Below, in pieces: positions 33,534 through 42,044 of a stretch of 64,000 nt of DNA. The stretch is taken from contig CAZSBF010000007.1 in the NCBI GenBank assembly GCA_964605185.1, positions 1-64,000 on the forward strand. The letters are read 5' to 3'. Source of the stretch: JACRIM01 sp964605185 (GTDB taxonomy: Bacteria > Planctomycetota > Phycisphaerae > UBA1845 > UTPLA1). Below the pieces are notes generated by a model. The model saw nothing but the letters and a program-made list of their open reading frames with translations, was not told where the DNA came from and searched no databases. Each line of letters begins with the position of its first letter. Position 1 is the stretch's first letter. The translations under genes were made by a program, and so were the position numbers.

Positions 33534-33617
33534 TCACGCTCGCCGCCGTCGATGGAAGAAGAACATCCATCCGCCCGACAATGCCATTGCCATGCTGGCC
33601 GGCTCGGGCACTATCAA
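33534..33617 (-). pseudogene. Orphan PEP-CTERM tail fragment
   Basis: Read on the minus strand the segment encodes IVPEPASMAMALSGGWMFFF followed by HRRRR and a stop, a complete PEP-CTERM sorting tail with no gene in front of it. Positions 33540-33608 match 34368-34436, the tail of the intact gene at 34362, over 69 nt with one mismatch. The frame runs upstream for a few codons into the stop region of the gene at 33664. It looks like a recent partial duplication. Confidence 0.75.
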
Positions 33618-33663
33618 AAAGGTAGTCGAAAGCGCCCGCCCCCGGCGGCCCTCGATTCCATCG

Positions 33664-33864
33664 CTACTTACGCGCAATTGCGCCCGCCTCATAGCGTGCG
33701 ATTTCTTCTTTGAATTGCTTAATCGTTGACTGAAGCGAGCGTAATGTCAGGTCGCGTACATGTTCGTCTTCGCGAGGATCGTTGCGAAGCTCCGCGACCC
33801 GCGCTTCCAGACGACGCAGCTTTTCGCGTGTGTTCGCAAGTTCCGTATCATTGCTGAGGCTCAT
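33664..33864 (-). CDS. Small coiled-coil protein, partner of the nucleotidyltransferase-like gene
   Basis: 66 residues, highly charged and helical (REKLRRLEARVAELRNDPRE, STIKQFKEEIARYEAG). It overlaps the upstream gene at 33848 by 17 nt, so the two are translationally coupled. Small helical proteins in this position are often the second half of a toxin-antitoxin-like pair. No specific family was recognised. Confidence 0.6.
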   Translation of the reverse strand: MSLSNDTELANTREKLRRLEARVAELRNDPREDEHVRDLTLRSLQSTIKQFKEEIARYEAGAIARK

Positions 33865-34261
33865 ACATCACCTCGACCATTCCCTTTGCGACACCCATTC
33901 GATCCGTCCCAAAGACGTGGGCCACAAATTCGTCAAAGTCTGCCTGACCCACCAGTTTCATTTCGAGAAATGGTAACCCGGCGTTCAGTTCGGCCTCGGC
34001 ATCCGCATCTTTCGGAAATCCTCGACCGATCAACAACACGCAATCCACATCGTTCGGCTCAATTATATCCGTCACGAAGCTGCCATTCAAAATGATGCGC
34101 AATACGCCCGCCCGGCGAGCCAGATCGACCATCCATCGCACCGACTCCATTTGTGTGCGGCGAATCTCCGATTCGGTGCCGAACCGGGCCTCCAATTCAT
34201 CCATCCCGGATAGGTGAACGCCGGGTGGGAGAACGCCATTTTCGTCAAAGGGTGGGATCAT
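33848..34261 (-). CDS. Minimal nucleotidyltransferase-like protein (DUF6932-type)
   Basis: 137 residues. It starts MIPPFDENGVLPPGVH and contains GSFVTDIIEPNDVDCVLLI, matching the nucleotidyltransferase pattern G-S-x(n)-D-x-D (Asp in NDVDC). The N-terminal signature IPPFDENGVLPPG is shared by a widespread uncharacterised family often paired with a small partner gene. Function may be toxin-antitoxin-like, adding a nucleotide to a protein or RNA target (inference). Confidence 0.65.
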   Translation of the reverse strand: MIPPFDENGVLPPGVHLSGMDELEARFGTESEIRRTQMESVRWMVDLARRAGVLRIILNGSFVTDIIEPNDVDCVLLIGRGFPKDADAEAELNAGLPFLEMKLVGQADFDEFVAHVFGTDRMGVAKGMVEVMYEPQQ

Positions 34262-34361
34262 CTGGCGCGATTATCGCCATCGATCTCGCTTCTGACAACG
34301 ACTGTGCACGTCGTTTGCAGATTCGGTTCATTTTGCAGGACCAACTCAGGAATCTGCGATT

Positions 34362-35024
34362 TCAGCTTCGCCGCCGTCGATGGAAGAAGAACATCCATCC
34401 GCCCGACAATGCCATTGCCACGCTGGCCGGCTCGGGGATGGGCGTGTAGTCGTAGGTCACCTTCACATCGGCCGATGCCGCCAGCATGAATCCGAAAATC
34501 CAGTTACCGGGGCCGGAGCCGAACGAGTTGCCCGTGGCCTCGACGGTCAGGTCGATCGGCGTCAAGCCGGTGAACAGGGCAAGGTCGCTGAGCGGCAGCG
34601 GGCTGGTATGGGATTGCATCACGTCGGCGAAGAGACTTGAGAAGTACGACCCCGACAGCCCATCGAAATCGAGGACGCCGTCATAGGCGTCGGCCGTTTC
34701 CATCACGTTGGTGGATGGTGAGGCGGAAATGATGATCGACGCATCGGGCCGCAGCAGCGTCAGGTCGGCCGATAGCGTCAGGCTCACGTCGGTCGGTGCT
34801 GCTTCTTGATTCTCATAGAACGCCGCGCCTTCGATGTGGGCCATGACCATGAACTGTACGCTGTTGAGCGTGCCGAGGGCCGGGTCGAATCGCGGCACGG
34901 TGACAACCTCGCTCCAATCCGTCGTGGTGAGCGGGATGCTGTCGTTGAAAACGATGATGTCGGCCGACGCCGTGCCCGCTGAAAGAATGGTCAATACCGC
35001 TGCCGTGAGCAGTGTTCGCTTCAT
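34362..35024 (-). CDS. PEP-CTERM secreted protein, choice-of-anchor type, 1
   Basis: 220 residues from ATG 35024, preceded by GGGGGAGCGATTC. Signal peptide MKRTLLTAAVLTILSAGTASA. The middle is a beta-rich domain that starts with an extended strand and the phrase VPRFDPALGTLNSVQF, typical of choice-of-anchor E proteins. The tail PIPEPASVAMALSGGW plus MFFFHRRRRS is a PEP-CTERM signal cleaved by an exosortase. Exported to the cell surface or extracellular matrix. It is paralogous to the next gene. Confidence 0.85.
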   Translation of the reverse strand: MKRTLLTAAVLTILSAGTASADIIVFNDSIPLTTTDWSEVVTVPRFDPALGTLNSVQFMVMAHIEGAAFYENQEAAPTDVSLTLSADLTLLRPDASIIISASPSTNVMETADAYDGVLDFDGLSGSYFSSLFADVMQSHTSPLPLSDLALFTGLTPIDLTVEATGNSFGSGPGNWIFGFMLAASADVKVTYDYTPIPEPASVAMALSGGWMFFFHRRRRS

Positions 35025-35187
35025 GAATCGCTCCCCCAATTACTATTCGCCGCGTTCATGCCCTTTGCATGGATGCGACGTGCCCTTGTATGCTTCTCTC
35101 CGAGTCTATGCGTGTGGCTGGTTGATCTTCCACTCAAGCCGCGTCCGACATGGCTGCAAATGCTTGATTACCGGAGTGGCCGATTCC

Positions 35188-35847
35188 TTATTGCCCGCGG
35201 CGTCGAAGCAACAGTCCGCTAAGGCACAGCAGACCGGCTGTAAACGGTTCCGGTACGACCGCATAGTGATACGTCACCTGCACCCATGCCGACGTTGCCG
35301 TGCTGAATTGATAGACGATGTTTCCCGGGCCCGAAGCCGTCGAAGCGCCGGTTCCGGTCACTGGGAAATTCATCAGGCCGCTACCGGTGAACAAATTGAG
35401 CGTTGCCGCGTCCGTAAACGACCGAAGCGGAGCGGTGGTGTCGGCCATGAGATTTGAATAGGTGCGGCCTGACGTGCCGCCAAAATCCATCACGCCGTCA
35501 AAACCGCTCACCGTGTCCGTCACACTGGTGATGGGCAGTACCGAGGAAATGAGCGTGCCGTCGAAGTTCGTTAGATCAATGCGCGCGGCGAGATTCATCG
35601 TGACCGTGCGGTTGGAGGCGTTCAGACTTTCAAAGCGGGCCGAGCCTTCCACATGACCCCAGAGGCTTAGCTCAACGGCTTCAAGTGAACCAACCGCGGA
35701 GTCAAATTGTGGAACCGAGATGATGCGATTTGAATTGGTGGGTGTAAGTGGCGCTGATACAAAGTGCTGCTGAATGTCAAACGCCTGCGCCGCAACCGGG
35801 ACGAAAAGCGCAATGAGCGCGCTTAACCTAATCGTAGACCTAAACAT
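35188..35847 (-). CDS. PEP-CTERM secreted protein, choice-of-anchor type, 2
   Basis: 219 residues from ATG 35847 with GGAGGGGG upstream; the longer frame adds an implausible basic N-terminus. Signal peptide LSALIALFVPVAAQA. Its body parallels the previous protein (VPQFDSAVGSLEAVELSLWG, GFDGVMDFGGTSG). The tail VVPEPFTAGLLCLSGLLLRR is a PEP-CTERM signal. No catalytic residues were recognised. The 148-nt gap to the downstream gene shows nothing notable. Confidence 0.85.
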   Translation of the reverse strand: MFRSTIRLSALIALFVPVAAQAFDIQQHFVSAPLTPTNSNRIISVPQFDSAVGSLEAVELSLWGHVEGSARFESLNASNRTVTMNLAARIDLTNFDGTLISSVLPITSVTDTVSGFDGVMDFGGTSGRTYSNLMADTTAPLRSFTDAATLNLFTGSGLMNFPVTGTGASTASGPGNIVYQFSTATSAWVQVTYHYAVVPEPFTAGLLCLSGLLLRRRGQ

Positions 35848-36029
35848 TGCTCTACCCCCTCCGTACACGCACACACGAGAACGCCGGAAACGGAATCCTC
35901 GCGACCACGAACACACATTGATCCTATGCGCCAAACGGTTGAAAACGAGGGTTATTTCCCCGGCTTCACGGACGAATATTAGGACGTGGTGGGTTTATGA
36001 CGAATAAGTAGGCGGTAACGGCGAATGGG

Positions 36030-36833
36030 CTAACCTGCGAGTGAGCGGACAAGCACCACGGTCTCAGCCAAGGCTTTGTCAAAGGGCTCACGGGCTGCCA
36101 TGAGGGCCGCTATCCGGCGTACGATCGCGCTTCCAACAATGGCCCCGTCCGCAAACCCGCAAACGGTTTTCACGTGCTCCGGTTTGCTGATTCCGAAGCC
36201 GACCAGCGTCGGAAGTCCCGATGCCGCCTTGATTTGTCGGACGTGCGCCTCCAGATCGGATGGCAGAGCATCGCGTTGGCCGGTCACACCTTGTACAGAG
36301 ACGTAGTAGAGGAAACCGCTTGAGATCTCGGCGATGCGTCGAAGCCGATCGGCGGGTGTCGTAGGGGCCGTCAACATGCAAAGCCGAAGGCCCGCCTTGC
36401 CGCAGGCTGCCGCGAGTTTCGGTGCTTCTTCAAGCGAAAGATCGGGGATGATGAGGCCGTCAAACCCTGCCTCCGCGGCCCGGTCAACAAACGTCTCGAC
36501 GCCGAGGCGATAGACAATGGAGGCCGACACCATTGCGACGATCGGATACGCAACGCCTTCCGTTCGGGCGGTGCGCACCGCGTCGAACACGTGTTCGACG
36601 CGCAGTCCCTTTTCGAGCGCGGCCGTAAACGCCGCCTGAATCACCGGACCGTCCGCGATGGGGTCGGAGAATGGGAACCCCAACTCGACGCCGCGAATCG
36701 GAAGATCTTTCATGGCGCGAAGCAACGCACCGGTGAAGGAAATATCGAGATAGCCCGCGGGAAGAAAGGGCCACAATCCCGGGGGCGAATCGCTAAGCGT
36801 TTTGTCGATTCGGTTCGATGCGTTACGCGCCAA
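36030..36833 (-). CDS. trpA: Tryptophan synthase alpha chain
   Basis: 267 residues. Catalytic Glu in RGVELGFPFSDPIADGPVIQ, the substrate Asp in GLIIPDLSLEEA, and phosphate-binding GFGISKPEHV and GAIVGSAIV. It converts indole-3-glycerol phosphate to indole and channels it to TrpB. It overlaps the end of trpB by 11 nt. Confidence 0.97.
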   Translation of the reverse strand: MARNASNRIDKTLSDSPPGLWPFLPAGYLDISFTGALLRAMKDLPIRGVELGFPFSDPIADGPVIQAAFTAALEKGLRVEHVFDAVRTARTEGVAYPIVAMVSASIVYRLGVETFVDRAAEAGFDGLIIPDLSLEEAPKLAAACGKAGLRLCMLTAPTTPADRLRRIAEISSGFLYYVSVQGVTGQRDALPSDLEAHVRQIKAASGLPTLVGFGISKPEHVKTVCGFADGAIVGSAIVRRIAALMAAREPFDKALAETVVLVRSLAG

Positions 36834-38043
36834 GATGCGTCCCCCGTAGCCGCGCTACTTCGACGCAGTCTTTGTCGCCGCGCCCTGACAGATTGACGAT
36901 CAGCGTTGTGTCCTTGCTCAGAGTTGGTGCCAGTTTCACGGCATGGGCAACAGCGTGGGCCGTTTCGAGCGCTGGGATGATTCCTTCCGTGCGGCTCAGC
37001 ATCTCGAAGGCATCGAGCGCCTCATCATCGGTTGCCGCGACATATTCCACGCGCCCGCTGGTGGCCCAGAAGGCGTGCTCAGGTCCGACGCCGGGATAAT
37101 CAAGGCCCGCCGACACGGAATGCACCGGAAGCGTTTGGCCGTCATCATCCTGCAGCACGATCGTCTCCATGCCATGCAGCACGCCTGGTCGGCCGCGCGA
37201 AATGGTGGCGCTGTGTCGCTTATCCAATCCCTCGCCGGCGGCTTCAACACCGATGAGCCGAACGTCCTTGTCTTCGATGAATGGGTGGAAGATGCCTGCC
37301 GCGTTGCTACCGCCGCCAACGCACGCCATCACCACGCCCGGCAGTTTGCCCGTCGCCTCAATCGCCTGTTGACGCGCCTCGCGCCCGATGACGGATTGCA
37401 GGTCGCGCACGATCATGGGAAACGGGTGGGGCCCCATCACCGACCCGATGATGTAATGCGTAGTCTCCACACTCGCGATCCAGTCGCGCATGGCCTCGTT
37501 GATCGCGTCCTTGAGCGTCTTCTGGCCGGACTGCACGGGCACGACCGTCGCCCCCATCAATTCCATGCGATAGACGTTGAGCCGTTGTCGGCGTACGTCC
37601 TCGGCGCCCATATAGACGACGCACTCCAGCCCAAAGACGGCCGCGGCGGTGGCCGTCGCAACGCCGTGTTGGCCCGCGCCGGTTTCGGCGATCACGCGTG
37701 TCTTGCCCATTCGCCGGGCAAGCATGGCCTGGCCGAGGGTATTGTTTATCTTGTGTGCCCCGGTGTGGTTCAGGTCTTCGCGTTTGAAATAGATCTGTGC
37801 CCCACCCAGACGCTCGGTGAACCGTCGCGCAAAATAGAGCGGGCTCGCCCGGCCCACGTAGTCGGTGAGGTACCGCTCCAATTCCCCCCAATAAGTCTCA
37901 TCGACTTTCGCTGCGGCGTAGGCCGCCTCAAGCTGGCGAACCGCGGCCATAAGGGTTTCCGGAACGAACTGGCCGCCAAAGGGCCCAAAACGGCCCGATG
38001 CGTCGGGCCAGGCTGAATAGGGGGCTGCGGAATGGTCGGTCAT
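36823..38043 (-). CDS. trpB: Tryptophan synthase beta chain
   Basis: 406 residues. The PLP lysine lies in HTGAHKINNTLGQA, the ammonium-gating and substrate residues in AETGAGQHGVATAT, and the phosphate loop in CVGGGSNAAG. It joins indole with serine to give tryptophan. The first gene of the trpBA pair, divergent from the ACT-domain gene at 38156. Confidence 0.97.
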   Translation of the reverse strand: MTDHSAAPYSAWPDASGRFGPFGGQFVPETLMAAVRQLEAAYAAAKVDETYWGELERYLTDYVGRASPLYFARRFTERLGGAQIYFKREDLNHTGAHKINNTLGQAMLARRMGKTRVIAETGAGQHGVATATAAAVFGLECVVYMGAEDVRRQRLNVYRMELMGATVVPVQSGQKTLKDAINEAMRDWIASVETTHYIIGSVMGPHPFPMIVRDLQSVIGREARQQAIEATGKLPGVVMACVGGGSNAAGIFHPFIEDKDVRLIGVEAAGEGLDKRHSATISRGRPGVLHGMETIVLQDDDGQTLPVHSVSAGLDYPGVGPEHAFWATSGRVEYVAATDDEALDAFEMLSRTEGIIPALETAHAVAHAVKLAPTLSKDTTLIVNLSGRGDKDCVEVARLRGTHLGA

Positions 38044-38155
38044 TCGGGTCTCCGGGGCTGGGGAGAGGCATGATAGGTTGTGCCCGAAAATGTTTCCAAA
38101 AGCGCCTCGGCGGCTGTATTCTGGGCGTGCCCTTCAACCGATAAGAGTCATTACC

Positions 38156-38635
38156 ATGCCAAGCAACGCTTTCGAGACATCCGAAACGTTTCATCCGCCC
38201 GTCGTGCGGCAGATTTCGATCTTTTTGGAGGATCGCGTCGGCGCCCTCCTGCGCCTTTTCCGCTGTTTCGAGGGAACAGAGGTGAAGGTCGTGGCGATGT
38301 CCGTCGTGCACGCCATCGATTGTGCGATCATCCGCCTGATCTGCGATCAGAACGAACGGGCCATCGAGATACTCAAGGCCGAACGGTTCCCGCTCACCAC
38401 GTCAGAACTCGTCGTTGTCGAAGTGCCGCATGGCCATGGACTGATGTCGATCTGCAGCGCCCTGCTCGCCGGCGAAGTGAACATCGACTATGCCTATCCG
38501 CTTCTGGCCCGTCCGACGGGTCGGGCTGCGATCGCCATCCACACCGCCGACATGGAGACGGCCATCGGCGTGCTGCGTTCGCGCAAATTCGCCGTCCTCT
38601 CGGAAGACGACCTCGGCACCGGCGGCGTGCGCTAG
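38156..38635 (+). CDS. ACT-domain regulatory protein
   Basis: 159 residues from ATG 38156; an upstream start in frame is possible but weak. Two ACT-like units: VVRQISIFLEDRVGALLRLF at the N-terminus and a second in the C-terminal half (VVVEVPHGHGLMSICSALLA). ACT domains bind amino acids. There is no enzyme domain, so it is a stand-alone sensor. Divergent from trpBA, so a role in amino-acid control is possible (inference). Confidence 0.8.
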   Translation: MPSNAFETSETFHPPVVRQISIFLEDRVGALLRLFRCFEGTEVKVVAMSVVHAIDCAIIRLICDQNERAIEILKAERFPLTTSELVVVEVPHGHGLMSICSALLAGEVNIDYAYPLLARPTGRAAIAIHTADMETAIGVLRSRKFAVLSEDDLGTGGVR

Positions 38636-38660
38636 ATCGTATCCAGGGGTACACCGCAAC

Positions 38661-38685
38661 GAGCCCCGCGCGCAAGCAAGGGGCC
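38661..38685. repeat. REP-like palindrome, copy 1
   Basis: GAGCCCCGCGCGCAAGCAAG plus GGGCC, an imperfect hairpin of the same type as the copies around the transposase at 43551-44318. Confidence 0.65.
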
Positions 38686-38702
38686 AAGCCCGAAACGTGC
38701 GA

Positions 38703-40637
38703 TTACGTTGGCTGACGCCGCAATTCATTAATCCGCTTCATGATCAGGTCCGCTACTTCGCGGTATGCGTCGCGATCTTTTTCGCGCCCGGCCCACGGGG
38801 AGAGGTCGATCGGCGGGCCGAAGCGAACGACGGCGTGGTGCCACAGAAAAAAAGGAATGGCCATGGAGATCAGATCGCGCGTCCGGGAGCGCCCCCACTG
38901 GAGTGGCGGCCGAAGTCCATCGATGTACGCCGGGATCACCTTCGCGCCGCTCCGCAGCGCCAACATCGCGATTCCCTCTCGCGCCTCTGGCGTTTCATCG
39001 CGCGGCGTAATTTTGCCGGTCGGGAAAATACCAATGGCCTTGCCAGCCTCCAGGTGGCGAAGCACCGCCTTAATGCTGGCCGTGTCATTTCCGCTGCGAT
39101 TGACCTGAACGCACTCAGTCGCCTCGACCGCCCATCGCACGAGGGGCAGCTTTGCATATTCCTTGGCGATCATGAAGCCGACGCTGCGAATCGGTGAACA
39201 CGCCGAGAGAATGAATGGATCGAGCACCGAGTTGTGATTCGCGGCAACGATGGCCGGCCCGACGGCGGGAATCGTACAACCCCCTTCGCGTCGGAGTCGG
39301 GCGACAAGGCGACAATAGAACTCGTTGGCGTTTCGCCAGAAGGTGAGTGACGCCCCGAAACGACCGCGGTGAAGTCGAATCCGCGTGACCCAGATCCCGC
39401 CAACAAAGAGAAGGATCGCAGTCAGCCCCATGATCCAGGTGATATGCCGGTCGATATTCGGCCATGCGGGAATCCCGAGCAGGCCGGTCGCCGCGAGCAG
39501 ACCGGCAATGCTGGCGAGGTCGTTGACGCCAAAGACGCGGCCGCGAATGTAATCCGGCACGATGCGCTGCAAGAACGCATTGACGCTTACTTGAATCCCC
39601 GCGCCGAAGAACCCGATCAGCCCAATTCCCGCCGCGGCGATCCACTGATTCCATTTCGCCGCGACGGCGACCGTGAGCAACAGTCCCGACAATCCCGCGA
39701 GCATGAGCGACCAGGAAATCGCGACTTCACTCTTCAGTGCCGGCCCCATGAGTGTGAGCGCGAGTGAGCCGAGAAGCAGGCCGAGCCCGAGGATTCCCTG
39801 GTAGATGCCGATGTCGTTGTAACTGCCGCCGAAGACGTCTTTCACCAGCGCGGGGATGATGCTTCGCACCACGGACGCCGCGGTCCAGAGCAGCATGGAG
39901 ATGAGGATGACTTCGAGCACGCGGCGGTGGTGGCGCACATACTGAAAGGCCGCCCCGAGTTGGGCCGCGCCGCCTTCGGTGGACCGTGGTGCTTGTCGCG
40001 GCGGAACGACGAAGAACAGACAGGCTGCGCTGAGGACGAACGTCAACGCGTCGATCTGAAAATTCGCCCGAACGCCGATATTGGTCACCATCCAACCGCC
40101 GGCGACCGCCGACGCGATGCTGGCGATCATCCCAAGCCCGGCCGTGGAGGCGTTGGCCCGGATGAGTTGGTCGGGCTCGATCACGCTTGGCAGAAGGGAA
40201 AGTCTCGCGGGCGAAAACATCGCCGCAAAAAGCCCGCAGATGACGAGCGGAATCGCGGCCACCCAGATGGAGATTGGCCCGGCGACGTCGTTAGGCGTTA
40301 TCCATCGGTGAATCCCCGAAAGGATTGCCAGCATTTCGAACATGACCACGGCGCGAATCAAGTCCGCGGCGATCATGATCGCTCGTCTCGGCAGCCGATC
40401 GGCAATCCAGCCGCAGATGGGGCCGAACAAGAAGAACGGCAGCATAAAGACGAAGAGCATGATGGCCTGCCGCCGCGTCACGTCGGTGACGGATGGGTCC
40501 AGCGCATTCTGCATCTTGAGCAGGGCGAATTCGGAAAGGTGATCGCCGAACGCCGAAATGCCATAGGCGACGAGCAACAACAAGAAATTGCGATTGGCAA
40601 AGAGCGGTTGGGCTGGCGGGGCGGTGTGTGACGTCAT
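38703..40637 (-). CDS. MFS transporter fused to a PlsC-like acyltransferase
   Basis: 644 residues from ATG 40637. Residues about 1-410 form a 12-helix major facilitator (NFLLLLVAYGISAFGDHLSE, GPICGWIADRLPRRAIMIAA). Residues about 430-640 are a 1-acyl-glycerol-phosphate acyltransferase domain with the catalytic NHxxxxD (AANHNSVLDPF) and FPTGKITPRD in place of the usual FPEGTRS. The layout recalls LplT-Aas, which imports lysophospholipid and reacylates it, but the acyl-ACP ligase part is missing. Overlaps the upstream gene by 4 nt (ATGA). Confidence 0.88.
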   Translation of the reverse strand: MTSHTAPPAQPLFANRNFLLLLVAYGISAFGDHLSEFALLKMQNALDPSVTDVTRRQAIMLFVFMLPFFLFGPICGWIADRLPRRAIMIAADLIRAVVMFEMLAILSGIHRWITPNDVAGPISIWVAAIPLVICGLFAAMFSPARLSLLPSVIEPDQLIRANASTAGLGMIASIASAVAGGWMVTNIGVRANFQIDALTFVLSAACLFFVVPPRQAPRSTEGGAAQLGAAFQYVRHHRRVLEVILISMLLWTAASVVRSIIPALVKDVFGGSYNDIGIYQGILGLGLLLGSLALTLMGPALKSEVAISWSLMLAGLSGLLLTVAVAAKWNQWIAAAGIGLIGFFGAGIQVSVNAFLQRIVPDYIRGRVFGVNDLASIAGLLAATGLLGIPAWPNIDRHITWIMGLTAILLFVGGIWVTRIRLHRGRFGASLTFWRNANEFYCRLVARLRREGGCTIPAVGPAIVAANHNSVLDPFILSACSPIRSVGFMIAKEYAKLPLVRWAVEATECVQVNRSGNDTASIKAVLRHLEAGKAIGIFPTGKITPRDETPEAREGIAMLALRSGAKVIPAYIDGLRPPLQWGRSRTRDLISMAIPFFLWHHAVVRFGPPIDLSPWAGREKDRDAYREVADLIMKRINELRRQPT

Positions 40638-41872
40638 GGGCGCTGGTCCGCCATGATCGGATAGGCCGCGAGCAACCGCAAGAGGCCGCGTTCGCGTTGG
40701 AGATAGCACACGCGTAACTGCGCGGACTTGGCCCCCAGCTCGGCGGCGCGACCCGCAGCGCGGTCCACCACTCCGACGGCGTGAATGATATCCGTGTCGT
40801 CAAACGAATCGCGGCGCGCGCCGGCGGCTCGATAGCGGGCAATCCAGCCGATCGTCGCCACCGCGAGAATCAGCGAACGCATGCCATCGAGCACGCTCCA
40901 TCCATAATAGGCCGAGCCAAAGGCCGAATGGGTAAGCACGCGTGCGCGCAAGTAGCGCGTAACAAGGCGGGATGACTCCGTATCTGTACCAGACGCAATT
41001 GTTTCGGCTCGCGCGGCCACACCATCGGCGGCGTTAGCAATCTGCCGCGATCGTTGGAATTGTCCCCAGCGGTATGACAGCGACGCGATGAAGGATGCCC
41101 GCGCCTGCGCCAGCGTAATGTGCTCCATGTGGGCGAAGGCGTGTTGTCGGAGTAACTTGCGCTGCCTTCCGTCCGCCGGATCGAGGTCGGTTTCTTCGGC
41201 CTCCGCATCGGCCGTCAGGAGATCGAGCAATTCCGCGAGGCGCTCGTCGCGGATCGCTCCGAGTCGTGCCTGGCCCAGCGTGTCAGTGAGCGTGCATAGT
41301 TGCCGCAATCGGGCGGACAGCGGTATATGCTCCGCCGCCAGCAGTCGGTCCAGTCGTTTGACGACGTCGTCCAGCTCGCGCTCGGAAAGCGGTCGCCCCG
41401 GCGTAAGCAGCGTCGGTGTCGTTGCGGCGGCGAAGTGGTCCGGCATTGCCTCGGTCATTTCGCGTGCAAGAGTTGTGAGCGAGGGTCGATGCGATGAAAG
41501 AAGGGCCCCGTCATTTCGCGCCACCGTCGGGCAGTCGAAGCGAATGCCGACTTGGAGCGCACCTGATTCGGGTTCCAGCGTGAACGGATAGAGTCGGCAC
41601 GCCAGCGGCTTGGCCTCCGCTCCGTAATCCGAGTGGATACGGCACTTGCCGTCGGCCGACAGAAACACACATCCGCCATCGGGCCGATGGTTGAGAACTG
41701 TCTCGCGACCCAGCCGGACGTAAGCAGGTCCTTCGATTCGCCCGGTCCAGTTCTGTCGATCGATGGCGTCGATGTCCCGGCGCGTCAGATGCACGACCAG
41801 ATCGCGGCAGCAGTTCGTGCAGCCGCGGCAGTCGAATCGCTGCCCCGGGATTTCGGCGAGTCGGAGGTTCAT
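40634..41872 (-). CDS. YkgJ-family cysteine-cluster protein
   Basis: 412 residues. The N-terminal 110 residues carry the metal-binding pattern FDCRGCTNCCRDLVV ... GKCRIHSDYG ... PLACRLYPF, typical of the YkgJ (zinc- or iron-chelating) family. The rest is helical and unrecognised. Function of the family is unknown; some members are linked to metal cluster handling. Coupled to the MFS-acyltransferase gene by an ATGA overlap. Confidence 0.8.
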   Translation of the reverse strand: MNLRLAEIPGQRFDCRGCTNCCRDLVVHLTRRDIDAIDRQNWTGRIEGPAYVRLGRETVLNHRPDGGCVFLSADGKCRIHSDYGAEAKPLACRLYPFTLEPESGALQVGIRFDCPTVARNDGALLSSHRPSLTTLAREMTEAMPDHFAAATTPTLLTPGRPLSERELDDVVKRLDRLLAAEHIPLSARLRQLCTLTDTLGQARLGAIRDERLAELLDLLTADAEAEETDLDPADGRQRKLLRQHAFAHMEHITLAQARASFIASLSYRWGQFQRSRQIANAADGVAARAETIASGTDTESSRLVTRYLRARVLTHSAFGSAYYGWSVLDGMRSLILAVATIGWIARYRAAGARRDSFDDTDIIHAVGVVDRAAGRAAELGAKSAQLRVCYLQRERGLLRLLAAYPIMADQRP

Positions 41873-42044
41873 CGCGGCGAATCATAACGACACAGTGCGG
41901 CGGGCGTCGTGGCACAGTGGGGCAGGCGTCCCTGCCTGCCAAACCGAAAACCTGTCTGCCCTTCATGCGCCAATACGCCCCACAAATGTCGTGCGTTCGC
42001 AACAGATTCGTGATATATCTCCCCACCGTTGAAAGGCGCCTCGC

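Noticed and set aside
36943..38016. A 357-codon open frame on the plus strand
   Set aside because: Antisense to trpB, which is certain from its PLP and phosphate motifs.
41910..41975. A GGCAGG/CCTGCC-rich palindromic stretch upstream of the NCS1 transporter
   Set aside because: It resembles short dispersed repeats of such genomes, but only one copy was seen in the window, so I did not list it as a repeat.
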